Shown here piece by piece: positions 18,091-26,740 of a stretch of 42,360 nt of DNA (positions are counted from its first letter, which is position 1; every line of letters starts with the position of its first letter). This DNA comes from Pseudomonadales bacterium (GTDB taxonomy: Bacteria; Pseudomonadota; Gammaproteobacteria; Pseudomonadales; Azotimanducaceae): positions 1-42,360 of the forward strand of contig JALZVT010000017.1 of NCBI GenBank assembly GCA_023300545.1, read 5' to 3'. The notes below the pieces were generated by a model. It did no database searches. It saw only the letters and a program-made list of their open reading frames with translations, and had not been told where the DNA came from. The translations under genes and the position numbers were made by a program.

Positions 18091-19211
18091 TTTTCTGCAC
18101 CAACCCGTTTCAGGTAGCCGCCCAACACTTCAAAGTAGCGTTCTATTGGTAATAAGAAAGAATCGTGGCCGTGCTCGCTTTCGATGCAGGCAGAGACAAC
18201 GTTCTTTTTTGCTTCTACCAGGCCATCGACAATTTCTGCAGAGCGAGCGGGAGAGAACCGCCAGTCTGAGGAAAAGGAAATGACCAGGAATTGAGCGGTG
18301 GCTTTGGCGAGCGTGGCGGCGAGGTTGTCGTTGTTGTCCTGGGCGGGATCAAAGTAATCCAGTGCATGAGTCATACGAATGTAGGTGTTCGCATCAAAGG
18401 TTTTGGCAAAGTTAGCGCCCTGATATTGCAGGTAACTCTCGACCTGAAACTCCACGTCGGTCGCGCTGGTGATGTCGCCTGACTTTAACTCGCGGCCAAA
18501 CTTGGTACCCATGCCGTTGGCAGACAGATAGGTCACGTGGCCGATCATGCGGGCAATGCCTAGGCCGTGATCCGGATTGGTGTTTTGGGTGCGGTAGTTG
18601 CCGTCTTGAAATTCTGGGTCGCTGGTGATGGCGTGACGCGCAATCTCGTTGAACGCAATGTTCTGTGCGGAGAGCTTGGGAGCGGCGGCGATCACCACTG
18701 CGTGTGCAACGCGCTGCGGAAAGTCGATGCTCCATTGCAGTACTTGCATGCCGCCCAGACTGCCGCCAATGATGGCCGCAAAGGTCTCTACACCCAGGTG
18801 ATCAGCCAGCAGCGCCTGGGAGCGCACCCAGTCAGAGACGGTGACTGTGGGGAAACTGGGGCCGTAGGGGTTGCCAGTGACAGGGTTCGTCGATAGCGGA
18901 CCGGAAGAGCCATGACAGCCACCCAGATTATTCAGACTGACAACGTAAAACCGATTGGTGTCGATGGGCTTGCCCGGGCCAATTGCTGAGTCCCACCAGC
19001 CGGGTTTGGTGTCGTCAGCTGCGTGCCGGCCGGCGGCATGGTGATTGCCAGACAACGCGTGGCAAATCAGCACGGCGTTGCTGGCCGATGCGTTTAGTTC
19101 GCCGTAGGTTTCATAGATCAGCTCGAAGCCTTCGAGCTGATCGCCACTGCGTAACTCAAAGGTCTCTTCCCAGACAAACTGCTGAGGCGTTACCAGTAAA
19201 TCCGCCTTCAC
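18087..19211 (-). CDS. metX: Homoserine O-acyltransferase
   Basis: This enzyme activates homoserine by acylation, the first committed step of methionine synthesis. The 374-residue alpha/beta-hydrolase has the nucleophile elbow GGSLGG (149-154, Ser151), Asp316 in SSDWRFSP and His349 in EHGHDSFL, a complete triad. It also has the LSGNHHAAG and [12 protein letters not shown] motifs. MetX-fold enzymes can use acetyl-CoA or succinyl-CoA; the metW-linked gammaproteobacterial members are often succinyltransferases, but I cannot settle this from sequence. It overlaps yggT and metW by 4 bp each. Confidence 0.95.
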   Translation of the reverse strand: MKADLLVTPQQFVWEETFELRSGDQLEGFELIYETYGELNASASNAVLICHALSGNHHAAGRHAADDTKPGWWDSAIGPGKPIDTNRFYVVSLNNLGGCHGSSGPLSTNPVTGNPYGPSFPTVTVSDWVRSQALLADHLGVETFAAIIGGSLGGMQVLQWSIDFPQRVAHAVVIAAAPKLSAQNIAFNEIARHAITSDPEFQDGNYRTQNTNPDHGLGIARMIGHVTYLSANGMGTKFGRELKSGDITSATDVEFQVESYLQYQGANFAKTFDANTYIRMTHALDYFDPAQDNNDNLAATLAKATAQFLVISFSSDWRFSPARSAEIVDGLVEAKKNVVSACIESEHGHDSFLLPIERYFEVLGGYLKRVGAEK

Positions 19212-19780
19212 TGGCCTGCTAGAGCGCGCAGGACGCTATTTTGCAGTTCAGGTAGGACACTGGAGCGCAGTACTTGAACCACAATAATGACCAGTAACAC
19301 TGAGAAGTCGAAGCCGCCAACGGGCGGAATCAGACGTCGGGCAGGTGCCAGTATGGGTTCGATAATTTGGCCCAGTAATAGCAGTGCTGGGTGGGGGCTG
19401 CCTGGTGCTACCCAACTGGCGACAATGTTTATGATCAAGAACAGCCAGTAGACGGTGAGTATTTGCTCTAACACCATAAACAGGGTGCGCACCGACAGAG
19501 CGCCAAAGCCAGGGAACGCGGCACCGCTCAGTGAGTACATGAGGTAGGTAATTAGGCCTTGCAGCAAAAAGGCGGCAAGCAGTGACGCAAAATCCCATCG
19601 GCCCATAGAGGGGAGGAGCGTGCGCAATGGTTTTGCGACAGGGTCAGTGATGGTAACCACGCCCTGGGAAATAGGGTTGTAAAAATCTGCTCCTGCAGCC
19701 TGCAGCAAAAAGCGCACGGCGAAGAAGAAGATGATGATGCCTCCGAGCATCTGCAGGAGGTCGACCAGGACGTTACTCAT
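19208..19780 (-). CDS. YggT family membrane protein
   Basis: This 190-residue inner-membrane protein is built from two YggT repeats. Each has two hydrophobic helices and the motif NPISQ...DPVAKPLR in the first half and the equivalent [21 protein letters not shown] in the second. YggT proteins are linked to osmotic tolerance in some reports; the mechanism is unknown. It sits between proC and metX with 4-bp overlaps on both sides. Confidence 0.93.
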   Translation of the reverse strand: MSNVLVDLLQMLGGIIIFFFAVRFLLQAAGADFYNPISQGVVTITDPVAKPLRTLLPSMGRWDFASLLAAFLLQGLITYLMYSLSGAAFPGFGALSVRTLFMVLEQILTVYWLFLIINIVASWVAPGSPHPALLLLGQIIEPILAPARRLIPPVGGFDFSVLLVIIVVQVLRSSVLPELQNSVLRALAGQ

Positions 19781-20601
19781 TTACCAAATTCTCTCGCGAG
19801 CTCAGCGGAACGGGTTGCAGCGCCTGCCAAAGCGGCGCGAATACCAGAGTTTAGTTGTGCTTCATCAAACAACGCCAGTGCGCGTTCGGTGGTGCCTCCG
19901 GGTGAGGTGACATTCTGCCTTAAAACGGCCGGGTCAGCGCCTTCTTGCTCGGCCATTGCTGCTGCGCCAGTTGCAGTTGCAACGACAAGCTCTGCGGCGA
20001 GGGTGCGTGTCAGACCTAATTCGACGCCTGCTTCAATCATTGCTTCCATTAAATAGAAGAAATAGGCCGGACCACTGCCTGATACGGCGGTAACCGCGTC
20101 GATGGCAGCTTCGCTGTCGACCCATACCCAGCGCCCTGCGGCGGCTGCGAGAGTTTGAGCTTGGCCTTTTTGTAGCTCGCTGACAGCCGCGTTGGCAAAC
20201 ATTCCGGTGATGCCCTCGCTCAGCAGCGCTGGCGTGTTGGGCATACAGCGCACGACCGCCATCGGCTTACCCTGTGCTGCTTCGATAACGTCGGTAATTG
20301 CGCTTAGTGGCATGCCAGCCACGATGGAGATCAACAGCGCATTGGAGGGCAAGCCTGGCGCCATGTCGCGCAGAACGTCGGTCAGCACCTGAGGCTTTAC
20401 GGCGAGCACGATCACATCGGCACCCTGTATCGTGTCGATATTATTGTCGCTCGTGGACACGCCCATCTGGGCGAGGGCCGCGCGCGCGCTTTCGAACGGA
20501 TCCGAGGCGCTGATCTGGGCTGGGTCGTGGCCCGCTTTTAGCAGGCCTCCGACCAGAGCGCGGGCCATGTTGCCGGCGCCGATAAAACTGATTTTGGTCA
20601 T
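19777..20601 (-). CDS. proC: Pyrroline-5-carboxylate reductase
   Basis: ProC reduces pyrroline-5-carboxylate to proline with NAD(P)H. The Rossmann motif GAGNMA lies at residues 8-13. RCMPNTPAL, SGSGPAYFFY and TSPGGTTERAL complete the family pattern. The ATG at 20601 gives 274 residues, the usual size; AGAGG lies upstream. A TTG nine codons earlier is less likely. It lies 78 bp after yggS and overlaps yggT by 4 bp. Confidence 0.97.
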   Translation of the reverse strand: MTKISFIGAGNMARALVGGLLKAGHDPAQISASDPFESARAALAQMGVSTSDNNIDTIQGADVIVLAVKPQVLTDVLRDMAPGLPSNALLISIVAGMPLSAITDVIEAAQGKPMAVVRCMPNTPALLSEGITGMFANAAVSELQKGQAQTLAAAAGRWVWVDSEAAIDAVTAVSGSGPAYFFYLMEAMIEAGVELGLTRTLAAELVVATATGAAAMAEQEGADPAVLRQNVTSPGGTTERALALFDEAQLNSGIRAALAGAATRSAELAREFGK

Positions 20602-20679
20602 GTGCCAATGCACCTCTAACAAATTCAACCCCGCTGGATAGTCTAGCGGGTGTCGGTCGGTGGACCTTAAGTTGGACGG

Positions 20680-21480
20680 TTACCTAGTGGCACGGGGCCC
20701 AAATAGGGCTGTGCCCACGCGAACTATGGTACTGCCTGCCGCGATGGCAGCCGGGTAGTCGCCGCTCATGCCCATCGACAGAGTGTCCCACTGGGGCAAG
20801 TCGGTTGTTGTTTGTGTAGCCAATTGCTCGAACAGCGCGGCAGTATCTGCGAAAGCGCGTGCAGGCTCTACATCTACCGCTGGCAGAATCATAAGCCCAC
20901 GCAAAGCAAGCTGCGGTAGCTGAGCAATGCTGTCGACAAGCTCCGGTAGTTGTTCTGGTGTGCACCCGGCTTTTTGGGATTCATCATGCAGGTTTACCTG
21001 CAGGCAAATATTCAGTGCCGATCGGTCAGCGACGTTTAGCTGGGCGCGGGCGCTGTTCAGGCGGCGCGCAATTTTACTGCGATCGACGGTGTGCACCCAA
21101 TTGAAGTGGGTGGCAATCTCTGTGGTTTTGTTGCTTTGCACGGCGCCGATAAAGTGCCAGACAATATCGGTGTGGTGGGTCAGTGCCTGTAGCTTTGGTA
21201 AGGCATCTTGCAGGTAATTTTCGCCGAACTGGCGAGCGCCGGCACTATAGGCCGCATCGACTTCGGCAGCTGTGCGTGTTTTAGACACGGCAAGCAGACT
21301 AACTGCGTTGGCGACACGCTGGCTACCGGCGCTGCAATCAGCAACGTCTTTGCTGATACGTCGATAGGCTGCTGTTATTGCCTCTCGATTAGGGGCGGGC
21401 TCGCCCGAACTTGCGCTCAGTTGAGTCGTTTTTTCAGGGCTGTCGCCCGAAGATATACCTGAAGATTGAATAGAGCGCAT
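20680..21480 (-). CDS. YggS family pyridoxal-5'-phosphate homeostasis protein
   Basis: This PLP-binding fold-type III protein is involved in vitamin B6 and amino/keto-acid balance and has no known catalysis. The PLP lysine is in LLAVSKTR (Lys67 from this start), followed by FGENYLQDA, WHFIGAVQSNK, HTVDR, LSMGMSGDYPAAI and RVGTALFG. The conserved part begins at about residue 31, so the protein has a short Ser/Gln-rich N-terminal extension. The frame is open up to an ATG at 21561, but that region looks non-conserved (Cys- and Pro-rich). ATG 21480 is my choice with moderate confidence; no clear Shine-Dalgarno sequence is visible. It is divergent from pilT, the usual arrangement. Confidence 0.93.
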   Translation of the reverse strand: MRSIQSSGISSGDSPEKTTQLSASSGEPAPNREAITAAYRRISKDVADCSAGSQRVANAVSLLAVSKTRTAAEVDAAYSAGARQFGENYLQDALPKLQALTHHTDIVWHFIGAVQSNKTTEIATHFNWVHTVDRSKIARRLNSARAQLNVADRSALNICLQVNLHDESQKAGCTPEQLPELVDSIAQLPQLALRGLMILPAVDVEPARAFADTAALFEQLATQTTTDLPQWDTLSMGMSGDYPAAIAAGSTIVRVGTALFGPRATR

Positions 21481-21535
21481 AGTTGAACTGCAAACGGTGT
21501 CGCACTTCGGACACGGCGTGGGTGCGGGGACGACC

Positions 21536-21560
21536 TGTGCCATAGAGTATACATGGCACA
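21536..21560. promoter_or_regulatory. Inverted repeat in the yggS-pilT spacer
   Basis: TGTGCCAT (21536-21543) and ATGGCACA (21553-21560) are perfect 8-bp inverted repeats with a 9-bp spacer. On the minus strand the spacer contains TATACT, one base from a -10 consensus. The arrangement could be an operator over a yggS promoter, about 40-65 bp upstream of the pilT start. Confidence 0.45.
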
Positions 21561-21599
21561 CCCTCTAGTATTGAAAGTCTGAGAATAGAGCTCTAGAAC

Positions 21600-22634
21600 A
21601 TGGATATTACAGAACTACTCGCATTCAGTGCCAAGCAAGGCGCTTCTGACCTGCACCTTTCCGCTGGCCTTCCTCCGATGATTCGCGTTGATGGTGATGT
21701 GCGACGCATCAACCTGCCGCCCCTTGAGCACCGCGAAGTGCACGGTCTGATTTACGAGATCATGAACGACAAGCAGCGCAAGGACTTTGAAGAATTTCTC
21801 GAAACCGACTTCTCGTTTGAAGTGCCAGGGGTTGCGCGTTTTCGAGTTAACGCCTTCAATCAGAACCGCGGTGCGGGCGCTGTGTTTCGAACCATTCCCT
21901 CCAAGGTGCTGTCTATGGAAGACCTTGGCATGGGACAGACCTTTAAAGACATTTCGATGGTGCCGCGCGGGCTGGTATTGGTGACGGGGCCAACAGGCTC
22001 AGGCAAATCCACCACGCTTGCGGCTATGATCGACTTTGTGAATGACAATCGCTACGACCACATTCTAACCATTGAAGACCCGATTGAATTTGTTCACGAG
22101 AGCAAGAAATGCCTGGTTAACCAGCGTGAAGTGCACCGTGATACACATGGCTTTAATGAAGCGTTGCGCTCCGCTCTGCGGGAAGACCCGGATATCATTC
22201 TGGTTGGTGAGCTGCGTGACCTCGAGACGATTCGACTGGCTCTCACTGCCTCGGAAACAGGTCACCTGGTGTTTGGCACATTGCACACAACCTCAGCAGC
22301 CAAAACCATTGACCGGGTTATTGATGTGTTTCCAGCGGAAGAAAAATCAATGATTCGTTCGATGTTATCAGAGTCACTTCAGGCCGTAGTTGCACAGACC
22401 CTCTTGAAAAAAGTCAACGGCGGACGGGTAGCGGCCCATGAAATTATGATCGGCACGCCTGCAATTCGTAACCTTATTCGAGAAGATAAAGTGGCGCAGA
22501 TGTATTCCGCGATTCAAACCGGTAGCGCACTCGGTATGAAGACGCTTGACCAATGCCTGGAAGAGCTCGTATCGAATCGACAGGTCACCAAAGAAGCTGC
22601 ACGCGAAAAAGCAAAAATGCCGGACAACTTCTAA
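21600..22634 (+). CDS. pilT: Type IV pilus retraction ATPase PilT
   Basis: PilT is the hexameric cytoplasmic ATPase that powers pilus retraction and twitching. Motifs in the 344-residue protein: Walker A GPTGSGKST (130-138), Asp box LTIEDPIEF (156-164), Walker B DPDIILVGELRD (196-207), His box GHLVFGTLHTTSA (221-233) and the PilT-specific AIRNLIRE in the C-terminal part. Length is the usual 344-345. pilU follows after 53 bp. Confidence 0.98.
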   Translation: MDITELLAFSAKQGASDLHLSAGLPPMIRVDGDVRRINLPPLEHREVHGLIYEIMNDKQRKDFEEFLETDFSFEVPGVARFRVNAFNQNRGAGAVFRTIPSKVLSMEDLGMGQTFKDISMVPRGLVLVTGPTGSGKSTTLAAMIDFVNDNRYDHILTIEDPIEFVHESKKCLVNQREVHRDTHGFNEALRSALREDPDIILVGELRDLETIRLALTASETGHLVFGTLHTTSAAKTIDRVIDVFPAEEKSMIRSMLSESLQAVVAQTLLKKVNGGRVAAHEIMIGTPAIRNLIREDKVAQMYSAIQTGSALGMKTLDQCLEELVSNRQVTKEAAREKAKMPDNF

Positions 22635-22687
22635 GGCATTTGTTGAACATTTGTGACAACTAACAACTTCAGGACTGGTTAGAGACA

Positions 22688-23833
22688 ATGGAATTCGATC
22701 GATTACTTAAGCTAGTCGTTGAGAAAGGTGCGTCAGACCTTTTTATAACCGCTGGCAAGCCGCCATCTCTGAAAATCAATGGAAAGTTATACGCAGCTAG
22801 CAAGAACGCTTTGTCGCCTGATGAGGCGCGTGACATTGTCTTCGGTGTCATGAACAAAGAGCAGCACGATACTTTTGTTGCAGAAAAAGAATGCAACTTT
22901 GCCATTAATACACGTGGTCTTGGCCGTTTCAGGGTGAGTGCGTTTTTTCAACGCAACCTGATCGGCATGGTGCTCCGTCGCATCGAAATTAATATTCCAA
23001 CCACAGAAGATCTGTTGTTGCCGCCGGTGATTAACGAGTTGGCCATGTCCAACCGCGGGCTCATCATTTTTGTAGGTGCAACGGGTACCGGTAAATCGAC
23101 TTCGCTTGCGGCGATGATTGGCCATCGCAATCGAAATTCCAGCGGTCACATCATCAGTATCGAAGACCCGATCGAGTTTATACACCAGCACGAAGGCTGC
23201 ATTGTTACTCAGCGCGAGGTAGGAGTAGATACCGACTCCTTTGAGATAGCGTTGAAGAACACACTGCGGCAAGCTCCGGATGTCATCATGATTGGTGAGG
23301 TGCGGAGTCGAGAAACCATGGAGTATGCCGTTACCTTTGCTGAAACGGGTCACCTTTGTCTGTGTACGTTACACGCCAACAATGCAAATCAGGCATTGGA
23401 TCGAATTATCAACTTTTTCCCTAGCGACCGGCACTCTCAGGTGTGGATGGATTTATCGCTCAACCTCAGAGCCATTGTCGCGCAACAGCTGCTGCCGACC
23501 GTTGATGGTCAGGGCCGACGCGCTGCTATTGAAGTGTTGGTCAATACGCCGCTGGCTTCGGACATGATTCGCAAAGGCGAAGTGCATGAGCTGAAAGAGC
23601 TCATGACTAAGTCGGGTGAGTTGGGTATGCAGACCTTTGATCAGGCCCTATTAAGGCTCTACGAAGACGGTGAGATCACCTACGACGTCGCACTGACACA
23701 CGCTGATTCACCAAACGATCTGCGCTTGATGATTAAGTTAGGTAAAGGCGGCCCGGGTAATGGCGCCTTGGACGGCACCAGTGCCTTTTCCCTCGAAGAA
23801 GACGAGGATGATGGAGCCCGCAGCTACCGGTAG
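22688..23833 (+). CDS. pilU: PilT-dependent retraction ATPase PilU
   Basis: PilU is a PilT paralogue that assists retraction under load, usually depending on PilT. The 381-residue protein has Walker A GATGTGKST (130-138), Asp box ISIEDPIEF, Walker B APDVIMIGEVRS, and CTLHANNANQALDRIINFFP, characteristic of PilU. Its C-terminus is acidic. GACTGG lies upstream of the ATG but no strong ribosome-binding site is seen. Together with pilT it forms a two-gene unit. Confidence 0.97.
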   Translation: MEFDRLLKLVVEKGASDLFITAGKPPSLKINGKLYAASKNALSPDEARDIVFGVMNKEQHDTFVAEKECNFAINTRGLGRFRVSAFFQRNLIGMVLRRIEINIPTTEDLLLPPVINELAMSNRGLIIFVGATGTGKSTSLAAMIGHRNRNSSGHIISIEDPIEFIHQHEGCIVTQREVGVDTDSFEIALKNTLRQAPDVIMIGEVRSRETMEYAVTFAETGHLCLCTLHANNANQALDRIINFFPSDRHSQVWMDLSLNLRAIVAQQLLPTVDGQGRRAAIEVLVNTPLASDMIRKGEVHELKELMTKSGELGMQTFDQALLRLYEDGEITYDVALTHADSPNDLRLMIKLGKGGPGNGALDGTSAFSLEEDEDDGARSYR

Positions 23834-23836
23834 ACT

Positions 23837-23851
23837 CTGAGGTTTCCTCAG
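23837..23851. terminator. Hairpin between pilU and the next gene
   Basis: CTGAGG (23837-23842), TTT loop, CCTCAG (23846-23851): a perfect 6-bp stem ending two bases before the GTG start used for the next gene. It may attenuate transcription or translation of that gene. There is no T-run. Confidence 0.4.
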
Positions 23852-23852
23852 G

Positions 23853-24827
23853 GTGTGCACGGTTATCAATACTTCAGAAAAACGTCCTTCAAATGCCACG
23901 CGCTCTTCCAGTCGCGAGCTAACCCTTGGCATGGTGCCTCCTGCGGGTTTCTGGTCGAGTAACTGGGAGCAGCGTCAGGCCATGGTGGCCCAATCTGTCG
24001 CGGTTGGTGTCGACCATCTTTACCTCGCCGACCATGTTTCCTTCCACGATGGCTCTGGCAACGATGGCTTTGTCGAGGTTGCAGCGCTGAGTCAGTTGCA
24101 TCCCACCGTTAAGGTGATGATCAGCATTTATCTGTTGCCACTACGTCACCCTCTTCCGGTAGCTCGTCAGCTCGCCACCATGCACAAGATTGCGCCTGGG
24201 CGAATGCTGTTTGGTGTTGGTGTGGGTGGTGAAGATCGTAATGAGATAGAGATGTGCGGCGTAGACCCTCGCACTCGCGGGCGTCGCACCAACGAATCAC
24301 TGGCGATCATTCGCCAACTGATGGACGGCAAAACTATTGATTTTGATGGCGAGTTCTTCCAGCTCGAAGGGGCGAGGATAAAACCTGCAATTACGCAACA
24401 GATCCCCATTATTGTTGGCGGCCGTTCAGACGCTGCGTTGGTGCGAGCTGGCACCTACGGCGATGGCTGGATTGGTGTTTGGTGCTCACCTCGGCGGTTC
24501 GAGGAGGCTTTGCAGATTGTCCAAAATGCTGCAGATAGCGCCGGCCGTAGCAACACCAACTGGCTGCATGGCTATCAACCCTGGCTGGGAATTGGTGATA
24601 CAAAGGCTGAAGCGCGAGCGGTGGTGGCCAAGGAAATGGAAGCGTTCTACAAGGTGCCGTTTGAGAAATTTGAACGTTACACGCCTTACGGCACCCCTGA
24701 TGACGTGGCAGAGCAGTTAAAGCCGTATGTTGAAGCCGGTTGCCGTGTGATGAATCTGAAAGTGTGCGCGCGAGACGACAACGAATCGATTGAGGCTGCG
24801 GGCGCGATCGGTCGGGCGCTGACCTAA
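23853..24827 (+). CDS. LLM class (luciferase-like) flavin-dependent oxidoreductase
   Basis: This TIM-barrel protein has the bacterial luciferase-like features LYLADHVSF, GRMLFGVGVGGEDRNE, RTNESLAIIRQL, IPIIVGGRSDAALVRAGTYGDGWIG and a C-terminal PDDVAEQLKPYVEAGC. Members use FMN or F420; the sequence does not tell which, and F420 is uncommon in this group of bacteria. Substrate is unknown. The conserved fold starts at about residue 22 (ELTLGMVPPAGF). GTG at 23853 gives 324 residues, but there is no well-spaced ribosome-binding site and a shorter start is possible. It lies 19 bp after pilU, and its stop codon overlaps that of ruvX on the other strand. Confidence 0.85.
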   Translation: MCTVINTSEKRPSNATRSSSRELTLGMVPPAGFWSSNWEQRQAMVAQSVAVGVDHLYLADHVSFHDGSGNDGFVEVAALSQLHPTVKVMISIYLLPLRHPLPVARQLATMHKIAPGRMLFGVGVGGEDRNEIEMCGVDPRTRGRRTNESLAIIRQLMDGKTIDFDGEFFQLEGARIKPAITQQIPIIVGGRSDAALVRAGTYGDGWIGVWCSPRRFEEALQIVQNAADSAGRSNTNWLHGYQPWLGIGDTKAEARAVVAKEMEAFYKVPFEKFERYTPYGTPDDVAEQLKPYVEAGCRVMNLKVCARDDNESIEAAGAIGRALT

Positions 24828-25264
24828 GTTATCGAGTGTAACCAGGTCTCCGCGATCACGCAGGCGGCCTCGGCGTGGCTGGGGTCATTGGGTTTGCCGG
24901 TTCGGACCTTGCCGTGGCGTTCTATTGCGGCGCGTGAGCTCAGTCGTTCATCGACCATCTCTACCCGCAGGTTGGTGATGTTGGCAAGCTTTGCGGCAAA
25001 AGCCCGTGCACGATCGCACATGGTGCTCTCGCTTTCGTCCATATTAAGTGGCAGCCCGACTAACAGTATCTGCGGGCGCCATTCGGCCACCAACTGCTGC
25101 AGAATCTGAGCGTCGACCTTACCTTTCTTTGCGGGCAAGGTGATGAGTGGGGTAGCACTCGCGGTGAGTGTTTGACCGGTGGCGACGCCAACCCACTTCA
25201 GGCCAAAATCAAAAGCCATGACAAGGTCGACAGTTGCCCTGGGGGTGGGTTCTGTTTTAGGCAT
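24824..25264 (-). CDS. ruvX: RuvX/YqgF family protein (putative pre-16S rRNA nuclease)
   Basis: This RNase H-fold protein of the YqgF family has been linked to maturation of the 16S rRNA 5' end and earlier proposed as a Holliday-junction resolvase. The first acidic residue is in MAFDFGLKWVGVATG. LLVGLPLNMD, VEMVDERLSSRAA and a late acidic residue in NDPSHAEAACVI follow. The ATG at 25264 gives 146 residues, a typical size, and overlaps yqgE by 8 bp. The order yqgE-ruvX is widely conserved. The pyrR-pyrB genes that follow ruvX in Pseudomonas are not present here. Confidence 0.93.
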   Translation of the reverse strand: MPKTEPTPRATVDLVMAFDFGLKWVGVATGQTLTASATPLITLPAKKGKVDAQILQQLVAEWRPQILLVGLPLNMDESESTMCDRARAFAAKLANITNLRVEMVDERLSSRAAIERHGKVRTGKPNDPSHAEAACVIAETWLHSIT

Positions 25265-25817
25265 GACCTGCGTCTGCGAGTAAGCGATAGTCAATGCCAA
25301 GCTGGGCCGCAGCGGCCATTAGCTTTGCCGATACGGGTGTCTTAAAAACTATCGAACTTGTGGCCTCGACGGTTAACCAGCAGTTGTCTTTGAGTTCGTC
25401 TTCGAGTTGCCCCGCGCCCCAGCCGGCATACCCCAACAGCACCTGGAAATCACCGCGGGCGGAGTCATTGAGTAATTCCGTGAGGGCTGCAGTCGCGCCC
25501 GACAGGTACAGCGCATCAGTGAGCTGTAAACAGTCTGAGTTGGCAAGGGCCTTTTCGTGCAACACAAAGCCGCGATCTTGAGATACTGGGCCACCTTCAA
25601 GCACTGTTTGTTTGGCAGCATCGACATCATTTGGCGCCACCAGGTCGAGTTCGGCCAGCATGTCGCTGAGCATAATGTCAGTTGGTTTGTTGAGAATTAG
25701 GCCAAGCGCACCGTCAGCGTTGTGTTCACACAATAGAATAAGTGTTTGGCCAAAGTAGCTACCGTTGAGCTTTTGCATCGACAGCAGGAAGTGACCCTGC
25801 AAGCTGAATGCGCTCAC
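25257..25817 (-). CDS. YqgE/AlgH family protein
   Basis: This DUF179/UPF0301 protein of 186 residues has the markers LQGHFLLSMQKL, CEHNADGALGLILNKP, GGPVSQDRGFVLH and LLGYAGWGAGQLEDEL. The family has a known structure but no settled function; in Pseudomonas AlgH has been linked to alginate regulation. The GTG at 25817 is chosen because it overlaps the stop of the preceding gene as GTGA and matches the family N-terminus; an earlier ATG at 25841 would lie within that gene. Confidence 0.94.
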   Translation of the reverse strand: MSAFSLQGHFLLSMQKLNGSYFGQTLILLCEHNADGALGLILNKPTDIMLSDMLAELDLVAPNDVDAAKQTVLEGGPVSQDRGFVLHEKALANSDCLQLTDALYLSGATAALTELLNDSARGDFQVLLGYAGWGAGQLEDELKDNCWLTVEATSSIVFKTPVSAKLMAAAAQLGIDYRLLADAGHA

Positions 25818-26668
25818 CCTGTATTGGGCCGGAACTGCCAAGAGCGAACGATTTCGAGTAAGTCAGTCGACTTTTTCATTTCGGCTGGGAATGGCGGGTA
25901 GGGCGCGGCCATGCGGACGATACGCAGCGCGGCGTCATCGAGTACCTTGTGCCCGCTGGACGCAATGACGCGCACGTTTTGTAGGCTACCGTCAGGTCGA
26001 ATGGTCACAAGCAGTTTTAAGTCGCCGTAGAGCTGGTTGCGTCGAGCTTCCTCTGGGTAATTTAGGTTGCCAACAGACTCAACCCGTCGTCGCCAAGATT
26101 GCAGGTAGTAGGCATCCGATGTGCGTCTTGTAGATACACTGGTCAGACGGCGTACACGCGGCCCTTTGGCCTGCTGTTGGGTTTCATCGTCGAGGCGGGC
26201 TTCGAGGCTCGCAATTTCTTTGGCGAGTTCTTCCATCGTTTTGGTATTGAAGCCCTGCTCGGCGTCAGCCGGGTCGTCTTGCTCGGCATTGACCGCAAAG
26301 TCGCTGGACGTGTTAGTTGTGAGTTCGGCGGCAAGGTCCAGTTCCGCATCGTCTGGCAGTACCAGAATGGGCTCGGGCATCACTTCCTGTTCAACGTTGG
26401 CCACAAAGTCTGCCTCAGACCTTGTGGTTTTCTCGAGCACTTCACTCGCGTCACCGCTGCCGATTTGGTTGGTCGCTGCAATGAAGGAAGCATCGTCAGG
26501 AGCGGTTTCGTCACTAAACTGCGACAGGGTTACTTCTATCGTTGGGGTTGAAGATTGTTGAATCTGCCAAGTGAAACCGATGCCCAGAATGGCGGCGGCA
26601 TGCAGCGCAACCGCCACAAATGCAGTGAAGCCCAGGCGGTCATTTGGTTTTACGTCAACTTCGCTCAT
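25814..26668 (-). CDS. TonB-family energy transducer (TonB3-like)
   Basis: This 284-residue protein has one N-terminal membrane helix (about 13-34) and a long, acidic periplasmic linker with a short coiled coil (MEELAKEIASLEARLDDE). A C-terminal TonB domain follows at about 195-282 (YPEEARRNQLYGDLKLLVTI...GHKVLDDAALRIVRMAAPYPPFP). The linker is Asp/Glu-rich rather than the Pro-Lys/Pro-Glu repeats of classical TonB. Between gshB and yqgE, Pseudomonas carries tonB3, which is required for normal twitching motility. The same position here, near pilTU and pilGHIJ-chpA, suggests the same role. Confidence 0.9.
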   Translation of the reverse strand: MSEVDVKPNDRLGFTAFVAVALHAAAILGIGFTWQIQQSSTPTIEVTLSQFSDETAPDDASFIAATNQIGSGDASEVLEKTTRSEADFVANVEQEVMPEPILVLPDDAELDLAAELTTNTSSDFAVNAEQDDPADAEQGFNTKTMEELAKEIASLEARLDDETQQQAKGPRVRRLTSVSTRRTSDAYYLQSWRRRVESVGNLNYPEEARRNQLYGDLKLLVTIRPDGSLQNVRVIASSGHKVLDDAALRIVRMAAPYPPFPAEMKKSTDLLEIVRSWQFRPNTG

Positions 26669-26684
26669 GTTCTATCTTTTGTTT

Positions 26685-26740
26685 AGTCGCTCAAGGCTTT
26701 TTATTAGTCGCTCAAGGCTGTTTATAAGTCGCTCAAGGCT
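26685..26740. repeat. Three tandem 21-bp repeats covering the 3' end of gshB
   Basis: AGTCGCTCAAGGCT recurs at 26685-26698, 26706-26719 and 26727-26740, exactly 21 bp apart, with near-identical spacers (TTTTATT, GTTTATA). On the minus strand each unit reads as the last codons of gshB (A-L-S-D) plus a stop-like end. The copy at 26727 is coding; the other two lie beyond the TAA stop at 26722-26724. Confidence 0.9.

Noticed and set aside
26685-26740. CRISPR-like array
   Set aside because: Units are only 21 bp with near-identical spacers of 7 bp; this is a simple tandem repeat overlapping the end of gshB.
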